Shown here: positions 14,010-20,584 of the stretch, piece by piece
How the letters are laid out: every line of letters starts with the position of its first letter
Position numbering within the stretch: position 1 is the first letter of the stretch
Source: a virus
IMG/VR virus record: IMGVR_UViG_3300012931_000069
Coordinates: 1 to 26,490 of that record
DNA length: 26,490 nucleotides
Direction: 5' to 3' (one strand)
Notes under the pieces: generated by a model
Seen by the model: only the letters and a program-made list of their open reading frames with translations
Databases searched by the model: none
What the model was told of the DNA's origin: nothing
Translations under genes and position numbers: made by a program

Positions 14010-14444
14010 ATGATCATCGATAACGAACTGGTCCTCGCCGAAGGCTGGGATCACAGCGTCTGGGGCAGCGCTGGCACGTACTACGGCCCGCAGATCATCG
14101 ATCTGACGAAGACGAAGACGCAGGTCGGGAAGCCTCTCTTCCTTGTCGCGAAGATGTCCGAGGCCGCGGCGACGGGCACGAGCGTGAACTTCAAGCTCGT
14201 CGGTTCGTCGGCGCCGTGGACCGACGCGGCCGGAACCGGCGGGTCCTTCTCGGAGATCGCGGCATCCGGCGCCATCCTAACGGCGTCGCTCACGCTCAAC
14301 GCGCGGGTCTGGGTCTACAGGCTCCCGGAGAAAATCGAACAGCGGTACCTCGGTCTCGCCGTCACATCCGCGGAGTCCACGGACTTCACGACCGGCGCGA
14401 TCGACGCGTATCTCACCGACGAGCCCCCGCTCGCGGCGTACTAG
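14010..14444 (+). CDS. Bbp16-like capsid-associated protein, 144 aa
   Basis: The gene follows the capsid gene with the ribosome site GGGAGG, as Bbp16 does in BPP-1-like phages, where such proteins are thought to decorate or stabilise the shell. Visible features are a helix-poor N-terminus (LVLAEGWDHSVWG; YYGPQIIDLTKTKT) and a run of beta strands (KPLFLVAKMSEAA; SVNFKLVGSSAPW; ASLTLNARVWVYRLPEK) ending R-Y-L-G-L-A-V-T-S-A-E. The order of I-D-L, G-x-P-L-F-L-V and F-K-L-x-G-S-S fits the family. ATG 14010 is preferred over in-frame codons upstream because those lie inside the capsid gene. Confidence 0.72.
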   Translation: MIIDNELVLAEGWDHSVWGSAGTYYGPQIIDLTKTKTQVGKPLFLVAKMSEAAATGTSVNFKLVGSSAPWTDAAGTGGSFSEIAASGAILTASLTLNARVWVYRLPEKIEQRYLGLAVTSAESTDFTTGAIDAYLTDEPPLAAY

Positions 14445-14458
14445 GAAGGAGGTAGCAC

Positions 14459-14800
14459 GTGTCGACCCTGAAGAAGCTCGTCTGCATGCGGGCGAGCTAT
14501 TCGAACGAGACCTGCGAGATCTACGAGCCCGGCAAGCCCTACGTCGTGGACATCGAGAAACCGCGGACGGCGAAGTTCTTCATCTTCCCGGATGACGACA
14601 AAGAGTGCCAGGCGTGGAAGAAGAAGCACCAGGCTCTGTTCGTCGCGGAGAAGGCTGCGGCAAAGTCCGCGAAGGATAAGGGCAAGAAGTCCGAGTCCGA
14701 AGCGGTCGAGGAGGACGACGAGCCCGCTGCCACGAAGGACAAGGGCAAGGGCAAGGGCAAGGGCAAGGGCAAGGGCGTGAAGGCGCCCGCTGCTGAGTAG
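14459..14800 (+). CDS. Small head/tail-region protein with Lys-Gly repeat tail, 113 aa
   Basis: The start at GTG 14459 is set by AAGGAGG (14446-14452). Residues 1-60 form a small folded part (KKLVCMRASYSNETCEIYEP then YVVDIEKPRTAKFFIFPDDD). From residue ~62 the protein is low-complexity: Lys/Ala-rich, an acidic patch (ESEAVEEDDEPAA), then (Lys-Gly) repeats encoded by AAGGGC copies. Short podophage genes in this position vary and often have charged tails; the function is unknown. It is the last gene before a probable terminator, so it closes the head operon. Confidence 0.7.
   Translation: MSTLKKLVCMRASYSNETCEIYEPGKPYVVDIEKPRTAKFFIFPDDDKECQAWKKKHQALFVAEKAAAKSAKDKGKKSESEAVEEDDEPAATKDKGKGKGKGKGKGVKAPAAE
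14741..14776 (+). repeat. AAGGGC hexanucleotide repeat (6 copies)
   Basis: Six perfect copies of AAGGGC run in frame and encode Lys-Gly pairs near the C-terminus of the 14459-14800 gene. Copy number could vary by slippage without changing the frame. Confidence 0.9.
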
Positions 14801-14806
14801 TGGATT

Positions 14807-14834
14807 GAGGGGCCGGGGGCAACTCCGGCTCCTC
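14807..14834 (+). terminator. Probable intrinsic terminator after the head genes
   Basis: GAGGGGCCGG (14807-14816) pairs with CCGGCTCCTC (14825-14834) as a 10-bp stem with one G-U pair and an 8-nt loop, followed by the weak T-tract TTATAG. It begins 7 bp after the stop of the preceding gene and precedes a change in base composition. The short T-tract makes termination partial at best. Confidence 0.6.
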
Positions 14835-14845
14835 TTATAGACGTT

Positions 14846-14917
14846 ATGGCTAAAACCGCCGTACTAACAAAAAACAAAACCGCGACGCCGTATCTCTCGG
14901 CTCGCGAGGACGCGTAG
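14846..14917 (+). CDS. Possible 23-residue peptide (leader or remnant)
   Basis: ATG 14846 to TAG 14915-14917 would encode MAKTAVLTKNKTATPYLSAR plus three residues. It ends exactly one base before the ATG of the lectin-fold gene, so its translation could feed the next start. No Shine-Dalgarno precedes it and the A-rich stretch (14851-14881) is unlike nearby coding DNA. It may be chance, a regulatory leader, or a scar of an older gene replaced by the lectin-fold gene. Confidence 0.25.
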   Translation: MAKTAVLTKNKTATPYLSAREDA

Positions 14918-15589
14918 ATGTCTCAAATCGCGTATGCAAACAACGAGACTGGCCTCAGCGAATACTCCGGTACAAGCGGAACCGTCGCCAGAAACTCATC
15001 GAGCCCTCTGCATGGATCATATGATCTACAACTAGATACCAACGCAATTAATTTCGCCTACTTCACGATTTCCAAAACTGATATATACATTGGTTTCGAA
15101 ATACGCATCCCATCGATAGCTGCTCTAGCCCAATACTCAAGCGTGGTCGTGGCCCAGGTATATTTTGCAAACTATACCTACGCAAACTTGACGCTCTTTA
15201 AAAGCACCTCCGGGGCAGGACATCCTAATTGTTGGGGATTCGCGGGAGCATCGACGGCATCGACGACCACTGCCGCTGGTCGCCATTGGGTCACGATGCA
15301 CATCGTTTGCAATTCGGCAACGGTCTCCGGGTATGACCTTTATGTCGACGGAACATTGATCAAGTCGAACTTCGCACTCGACTGGTCTGCTCGCACTTCC
15401 ATCACGCGCATCGCCGTCGGAGTCCCAACGGGGGCAACGTCCAGCACATACACGTTTAATTTTGACGAGTTGTGGATCGACGATGCGACCAGGCCAAGCG
15501 ACCCCGACGAGCCCAGCGGCGCATCGGCTGTCGCGAAAATCATGCAATCCATGGATCAGTTCGGAGGAGGCCAGTTATGCGTCAGATAA
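14918..15589 (+). CDS. Lectin-fold (LamG/concanavalin-like) virion protein, 223 aa
   Basis: The protein looks like a single beta-sandwich of the concanavalin-A-like lectin type: S-Y-D-L-Q-L-D-T near residue 35, alternating strands (YFTISKTDIYIGFEIRIPS; SSVVVAQVYFANYTYANLTLF), H-W-V-T-M-H-I-V-C-N, the strand-turn G-Y-D-L-Y-V-D-G-T-L-I (~148-158) and, near the end, F-N-F-D-E-L-W-I-D-D. The Y-V-D-G and F-D-E-L-W-I-D motifs are common in LamG-like domains. Such proteins in tail operons can bind host glycans or decorate the virion. The DNA is clearly less GC-rich than its flanks, which suggests a horizontally acquired receptor-binding module. No ribosome site is obvious, and it overlaps the next gene by 13 bp. 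Confidence 0.65.
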   Translation: MSQIAYANNETGLSEYSGTSGTVARNSSSPLHGSYDLQLDTNAINFAYFTISKTDIYIGFEIRIPSIAALAQYSSVVVAQVYFANYTYANLTLFKSTSGAGHPNCWGFAGASTASTTTAAGRHWVTMHIVCNSATVSGYDLYVDGTLIKSNFALDWSARTSITRIAVGVPTGATSSTYTFNFDELWIDDATRPSDPDEPSGASAVAKIMQSMDQFGGGQLCVR

Positions 15590-17328
15590 AAAAGGGCGCG
15601 ACGGATCGGTCCGTCACCATACGCATAATCGACGCGACCGACGGCAGTCCTGAGACTGGCGTCGTCTATAACACGAGCGGGATTGATTTGTGGTATCGAC
15701 GCGAGGGAGCGACCAAAACATCGATCACGGAAGCCTCTCTCGCCGCGCTCGACACTGCGCATACCGACGGTGGAATCATCCACATCGGAGACGGCTATTA
15801 CCGGCTCGATCTCCCGGACGCCGCATGGGCCACAGGCGCGAACCACGTCATGATCGGCGGCGCGGTCACCGATATGATCGTCATCGGCCAAGAAGTGCAG
15901 CTCGTCAATTATGACCCGGAGGACGCCGTCCGCCTCGGGCTGACCGCGCTTCCAAACGCCGCAGCCGATGCAGCCGGGGGCCTCGCGATCAGCGACGCCG
16001 GCGGGCTCGATCTTGATGCACTCGGAACAAATGCCGCACGGCTTACGGCCACACGAGCATCGTATATCGATAACCTTGTCGAACTGACCGCCGCACGCAT
16101 GGGCGCGCTCACGGACTGGATCGACGGGGGTCGGCTCGATCTACTCCTCGATACTGTACTGACGCGGCTCTCCGCGACGCGAGCCGGATACTTAGACCTC
16201 CTGAACACCTACCTCGACGCGGCGATCTCTTCGAGGCTCGCGGCCTCGGGCTATACCGCGCCAGACAACTCGACGATTGCGTCTATCCTCTTGATCATCG
16301 CGAACATGCACGACACCGATCTCCCCGCGGTAGCTTCCGCGGTCGCCGCAATCGACCCGCCTTCTGTCGGGGAAATCGCCGACGCCGTACTCGACGAGAC
16401 ACTTGCAGGGCATGCGACGGCCGGGACCGCCGGAGCCGCGCTCGCAGATGCGGCTACCGCGGGAGACCCTTGGGCGATAGCCCTCCCTGCCGCCTATCCT
16501 GCCGGGTCCGCGGGCGCTATCCTCGGCAGCTTCCAGACCATTACGCGCGTCCCCTACACGCCCGGACTTCCGCCCGTCGACGCGTTCGATATCGCCGAGC
16601 TCGCCTTGCGCGAGTGCGACGACTATACGGCTCTGTCGGAGACGACCTTCACCGCACCTGACGGCAAGGTCGAAGAGATTATTCAGAAGTTCTACGACCT
16701 CTCGCGTCGGGACGTGCTACGAATGGCGCCGTGGACCTGCATCGCGAAGCGAGCGGCCCTTGCCTCGGTCGCGTGGACAGCCTCGACCGAGTACGCTGAA
16801 GGCGAACGCATCTATGCCGGCGGATATGTCTATGAGGCCACCACGGGCGGCACCTCCGGGGCAACGGCTCCGACCTGGCCTGCCTCCGGAACCGTCGCAG
16901 ACGGAACGATCACGTGGACCTACCTGTATACCTACCTCCGCTCGCCAGGCGAGAACTACACCGAGTTCGACTTTGTCTTCGTGATCCCGAACGACACCAT
17001 CCGGCAGATCGAGGTCTACGACGAGACCACCGGGAAACCGGCGGCGTCGTTCCTCTACGAGGCCGGGGTACTCTACACGGACACCGAGTTCCCGATATTC
17101 CTCTACGTCCCAGACTCGAACGATATCCAGTATTGGGACGCGCACCTCCATAGCGCCATGATCTACGCGCTCGCCGCGCGGATCATGATCCCGCTCTCGG
17201 GGGATAAGGACAAAGCGATCACGCTCATGCAACTCGCCGCGGGGGCAGCCTCGCAGGCATCCGGCGCCTCACGGCGGGAACACAAGCAAGGGCCTCAGAA
17301 GGCAACCGGCTGGTACGGAGACGAGTGA
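15577..17328 (+). CDS. Tail tube protein A (gp11-like) fused to a fibre-type N-terminus, 583 aa
   Basis: The C-terminal part (from ~335) matches T7 gp11-like adaptor proteins: A-L-R-E-C-D-D-Y, I-Q-K-F-Y-D-L-S-R-R-D-V-L-R-M-A-P-W-T-C-I-A-K-R-A. These join portal and nozzle. It is interrupted at ~397-452 by a small module (W-x-x-x-x-E-Y-A-E-G-E-R-I ... G-G-T-S-G-A-T-A-P-T-W-P ... D-G-T-I-T-W-T-Y) resembling carbohydrate-binding inserts in tail proteins. Residues 1-115 resemble fibre/baseplate N-terminal beta domains (VTIRIIDATDGSPETG; GYYRLDLPDAAW). Residues ~120-330 hold fibre-type repeats (L-T-A-T-R-A-S-Y-I-D-N-L; L-S-A-T-R-A-G-Y-L-D-L-L). T7 gp11 has only about 196 residues, so this is a fusion. 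ATG 15577 follows GGAGGAGG. Confidence 0.8.
   Translation: MRQIKKGATDRSVTIRIIDATDGSPETGVVYNTSGIDLWYRREGATKTSITEASLAALDTAHTDGGIIHIGDGYYRLDLPDAAWATGANHVMIGGAVTDMIVIGQEVQLVNYDPEDAVRLGLTALPNAAADAAGGLAISDAGGLDLDALGTNAARLTATRASYIDNLVELTAARMGALTDWIDGGRLDLLLDTVLTRLSATRAGYLDLLNTYLDAAISSRLAASGYTAPDNSTIASILLIIANMHDTDLPAVASAVAAIDPPSVGEIADAVLDETLAGHATAGTAGAALADAATAGDPWAIALPAAYPAGSAGAILGSFQTITRVPYTPGLPPVDAFDIAELALRECDDYTALSETTFTAPDGKVEEIIQKFYDLSRRDVLRMAPWTCIAKRAALASVAWTASTEYAEGERIYAGGYVYEATTGGTSGATAPTWPASGTVADGTITWTYLYTYLRSPGENYTEFDFVFVIPNDTIRQIEVYDETTGKPAASFLYEAGVLYTDTEFPIFLYVPDSNDIQYWDAHLHSAMIYALAARIMIPLSGDKDKAITLMQLAAGAASQASGASRREHKQGPQKATGWYGDE
16870..16923 (+). repeat. Copy 1 of a short module shared by two tail genes
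   Basis: Codons for P-T-W-P-A-S-G-T-V-A-D-G-T-I-T-W-T-Y. A hand alignment with 18042-18095 gives about 42 of 54 identical bases and 15 of 18 identical residues. It is the end of a ~55-residue insert in tail protein A. Confidence 0.75.
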
Positions 17329-19841
17329 TGCAGGACGTCTTCTTCACGGACTTCTCGGCTGGGCAACTCTCCCGGAAACTCCGAGGGCGCTACGACCTTG
17401 CCATTCACGCGAAGGGCGTCCAGAAGATCGAGAATTTCGTCCCGCTCATCCCGGCTGGCGCGACGCTCAGGCCAGGGACGCGATATATCGGCGCACCACT
17501 CGCCGCTCCGAACCTGTTCTCCTGGATCATATCCCCATCGATCGTCTACCTCGTCGAGTTCACGACCTCCGCTATTCGTTTCTGGCGAGCGAACACGTAC
17601 ATCACGTCGATTGCGCTCTCGCCTGCTCTATCATTCGCGGACCTCGCGTCGATTCAGGTCGTCCAATCGCCGAAGCGGCTCTTCATCACGCTCGGGACGC
17701 GCTCCTGGGCTCCGAAAGTCCTCACGTACACCGCGGCAGATACGTTCACCTTCGAGAGCGTCGCCTTCGTCGGGAACGCCGGGAAAATCCCGTTCCAGAG
17801 TTCGGGGAACTACCCCGCTCGCGTCGGCATCCACGACGGACGACTACACTACGCGAACACCGCGAACGAGCCACAGAAGGAATGGGCATCGCGGCCGGGG
17901 ATCTTCTATTACGAGCCATGGGAAGAGACGACCGACGAGGCGGACAAAGAGTACGTCGTCGGCGACCTCGTGACGGCGGTCGATGGGGCGAAACTCGCCG
18001 TCTATCAGTGTACAACCGCAGGCATCGCCGGGACGACCGAACCGACATGGCCCGCCTCCGGGACCGTCACGGACGGGACGGTGGTCTGGACCTATTACGC
18101 CGCCTACCTCGTCGACTTCACGGAATACGACGAGGTCACGGATACCGAAGATGTTGAGCGTAACACAATGCGCGCCTTCACCGGGGATACTACACTCGGC
18201 TCGCGCGAGATCACAAACATCGACTCGAGCGTCATAAAAAAGTTGAAGGTCGGCGATCGGCTCAAGAGCGATCAGTTCTACTGGCGCGCGGAGATGGCGC
18301 TCTCGACGTCCTATAGCGACACCTACTACACCGCTATTTATTTCTTTGGGTTCCCGGTCGGGCTCACAGAGCATATAGTAGGCGCAACAACGGCTGGGTC
18401 AAATGTCATAAACGGTCTGCCTTCAGACGTGCTCACCCAACTTCGCGTTGGTGAATATGTCGCCGGGGATAATATTCCAGTCTCGCACATCACCGCGATT
18501 GGCTCGTCGTCGATCACGATCGATAACAACGCCACGACGACGGATGAAGCTATCTCGTTAAGCTTCGGCTCGATCGTCGTGTACATCGACACAATCGACA
18601 CCGAAGCGGGATCAATAACCTTCCGGACCTATAGTATCCTGGCGGACGAGGATCCCTCCGAACTCTCCGTGTCTTCCACAGAGACAAAGCTCGGCGCGGC
18701 GATTGTTTCAGGCTGGCATGATCCGTCCGTCGCCGAGACCGAGACCGAGACCATCACGCGCAAGTACGTCACCGCGGAGAACGCGTACAGCTACGCGATC
18801 GCCTCGGACCAGTGCGACGAAATTCAGTGGTTCGCCTCATCGAAGGTGCTCATCCTGGGGACGGTCACCGGAGAGCGCGTCGTGCCTCCGGGTACGACGG
18901 CCCTCAATCCGTCGTGCCCACGGCACACCGGATACGGTTCGGCCGATCTTCAGCCGATCGTCATCGGCGACTCGGTGCTGTTCGTGGACGCCGCCCACAA
19001 GGCGGTCCGTGAGTACCTGTACGCGCAGGAGCAGGATGGGTACACCTCTCCTCCCCTCTCATACACCGCTGACGGGATATTCACCGCCTCGATCATCAAG
19101 ATGGACTACCAGACGAGCCCCGTCCCGATCGCGTGGTTCTTGCAGAGCGACGGGACGCTCATCGGATGCGTGCTCGCAAAGGCGATTGGAATCACGGCGT
19201 GGTTCTCCGTCGAGACCGAGGGGACCATCGAGTCGATCGCCGTGCTCCCGGTCGACGGCGTAGATACCCTCTACCTCGCGGTCCTGCGCAACGGCGTCCG
19301 CTGCATCGAATATTTGCTCCCCCTCGAGACAGCAGGCGAGCACCTGGACGCGTCCGTTGTCGGGACCGTTGCATCGGGGCAGGTCACCGGGCTGACGCAT
19401 CTCGCGGGCCAGGCGGTCCGGGTCTACTACTCCGGCGCGGTCTACGACCTGACCGTATCCTCCGAAGGCGTTGCGACCATCCCCACCGCGATTCCAAACG
19501 GCTCGAGCGTGCTCATCGGCTACGGCTTCACCGGGGTAATCGGGACGATGCCTCCGAACCCCTATAAGAACGGCCAGATACAGCCGCAGAAGCAGAAGAT
19601 CGCCTACTCGTACATCGCGCGCGTGCTCGACTCGTATCCCTTTGACGCCGCGCGGAACGAGACCGCCGACACGAATCGGGCACAGCTTCCGTCATGGGCG
19701 ACGGCGCCGTTCTCGGGCGACCTCCCGCTCCCGATCAAATCGGCCTACGACTCCGACGGCGCCGTCTGGGTCATCCAGTCCGATCCCTTCGATACCACAA
19801 TCCTCGCCATCACGGCGCAGGTCGACGCAGGAGGCGCCTAA
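17328..19841 (+). CDS. Tail tube protein B / nozzle (gp12-like), 837 aa
   Basis: The N-terminus is diagnostic of T7 gp12-type nozzle proteins: F-S-A-G-Q-L-S-R-K-L-R-G-R-Y-D-L-A ... G-V-Q-K-I-E-N-F-V-P-L-I-P-A-G-A-T-L-R-P-G-T-R-Y. The nozzle is the distal channel of the short tail. Length is close to T7 gp12 (794). Inserts appear at ~197-256 (a module shared with tail protein A) and at ~280-410, where two G-S-x-x-I-x-x-L-x-x-x-x-L-x-V-G-D/E units recur. The later part returns to nozzle-type sequence (ECDEIQWFASSKVLILGT; G-Y-G-S-A-D-L-Q-P-I-V-I-G-D-S-V-L-F-V-D). ATG 17328 overlaps the upstream stop by 1 bp; GTG 17325 is an alternative. Confidence 0.9.
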   Translation: MQDVFFTDFSAGQLSRKLRGRYDLAIHAKGVQKIENFVPLIPAGATLRPGTRYIGAPLAAPNLFSWIISPSIVYLVEFTTSAIRFWRANTYITSIALSPALSFADLASIQVVQSPKRLFITLGTRSWAPKVLTYTAADTFTFESVAFVGNAGKIPFQSSGNYPARVGIHDGRLHYANTANEPQKEWASRPGIFYYEPWEETTDEADKEYVVGDLVTAVDGAKLAVYQCTTAGIAGTTEPTWPASGTVTDGTVVWTYYAAYLVDFTEYDEVTDTEDVERNTMRAFTGDTTLGSREITNIDSSVIKKLKVGDRLKSDQFYWRAEMALSTSYSDTYYTAIYFFGFPVGLTEHIVGATTAGSNVINGLPSDVLTQLRVGEYVAGDNIPVSHITAIGSSSITIDNNATTTDEAISLSFGSIVVYIDTIDTEAGSITFRTYSILADEDPSELSVSSTETKLGAAIVSGWHDPSVAETETETITRKYVTAENAYSYAIASDQCDEIQWFASSKVLILGTVTGERVVPPGTTALNPSCPRHTGYGSADLQPIVIGDSVLFVDAAHKAVREYLYAQEQDGYTSPPLSYTADGIFTASIIKMDYQTSPVPIAWFLQSDGTLIGCVLAKAIGITAWFSVETEGTIESIAVLPVDGVDTLYLAVLRNGVRCIEYLLPLETAGEHLDASVVGTVASGQVTGLTHLAGQAVRVYYSGAVYDLTVSSEGVATIPTAIPNGSSVLIGYGFTGVIGTMPPNPYKNGQIQPQKQKIAYSYIARVLDSYPFDAARNETADTNRAQLPSWATAPFSGDLPLPIKSAYDSDGAVWVIQSDPFDTTILAITAQVDAGGA
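18042..18095 (+). repeat. Copy 2 of the short module shared by two tail genes
   Basis: Codons for P-T-W-P-A-S-G-T-V-T-D-G-T-V-V-W-T-Y in tail protein B, matching 16870-16923 in tail protein A. Both copies sit in the same type of insert and are followed by aromatic residues and A/T-Y-L. Confidence 0.75.
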
Positions 19842-20584
19842 TGTTCTGGCTCATGCTCGGAGCTTCAGTCCTCCAGGCGGCAGGCGGCATCATCGGCCGC
19901 GCGAACGAGCGCAAGAACGCGCAGGCACAGATCGATGAAAAGCTCTCTGAGCTGAACCTCTCCACCGCCCAGGGCGTGACGAATCTCGAGAACCAGAGGA
20001 TTGGCGATCAGGCGCAGGCTGAGCAGCAGGCGACGACGCTCGGGGCCGAGACTCGCGCCGGGCAGATCGCCGCACGCGAAAACCTCATCGGGATGGAAAT
20101 CGAGGGCGGCCAGGCCGCTGGAGAGATGGCCGCTACCACCGCAGCCTCGGGGATCGCCGGAAGAACCACCGTCCAGGACGTCCTGGATGAGAACATCCAG
20201 ACGGCCGTTAACCAGGAGCGCGAGCGGATCGGGACGGCCGTCTCGACTGCGAATACCCAGATCAGCGAGATGCGCCGGAGCTTCCAGCCGGGCAGCGCCT
20301 ACATGAACCTCTACCAGTCGAAGAAGAGTTCGCTTCTCCAGTCCGCGGCCCAACAGAAGTCGTTCCTCGACGATCAGCGTGAGAGCTACAATTACGATTC
20401 AAACTGGTTCGCGCAGGACTTCTTCGACGTGGCCGGCACCGCCGCGAACTTCGCTTCCAACGCGTACGCGAACAAGATGTGGAAGAGCACGAAGCCGGCG
20501 GCCGCGGCCGGGCCGACGGGATACTCGCCGGGAGTATACGACCTCTACGAGACCCGCCGGCGCACGTACGGAGGGGTCCGCTGA
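19841..20584 (+). CDS. Internal virion protein, gp14-like, 247 aa
   Basis: By position after the nozzle gene and by composition this is the gp14-type ejection protein, which in T7 forms an outer-membrane pore during infection. The N-terminus is a short hydrophobic segment with glycines (MFWLMLGASVLQAAGGIIG). It is followed by long Gln/Glu/Ala-rich helices (QAQIDEKLSELNLSTAQG; QAQAEQQATTLGAETRAGQ) and a Ser/Ala-rich middle. The C-terminal end carries a Tyr/Asn-rich segment (YNYDSNWFAQDFFDVAGTAA). T7 gp14 is about 196 residues, so this is slightly longer. ATG 19841 overlaps the upstream stop by 1 bp (TAATG). Confidence 0.8.
   Translation: MFWLMLGASVLQAAGGIIGRANERKNAQAQIDEKLSELNLSTAQGVTNLENQRIGDQAQAEQQATTLGAETRAGQIAARENLIGMEIEGGQAAGEMAATTAASGIAGRTTVQDVLDENIQTAVNQERERIGTAVSTANTQISEMRRSFQPGSAYMNLYQSKKSSLLQSAAQQKSFLDDQRESYNYDSNWFAQDFFDVAGTAANFASNAYANKMWKSTKPAAAAGPTGYSPGVYDLYETRRRTYGGVR

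Noticed and set aside
12973-20584. A diversity-generating retroelement as in Bordetella phage BPP-1, suggested by the similar head genes
   Set aside because: No reverse transcriptase frame, template repeat or C-type lectin variable repeat is visible in the window; the lectin-like gene at 14918 has a LamG-type pattern.
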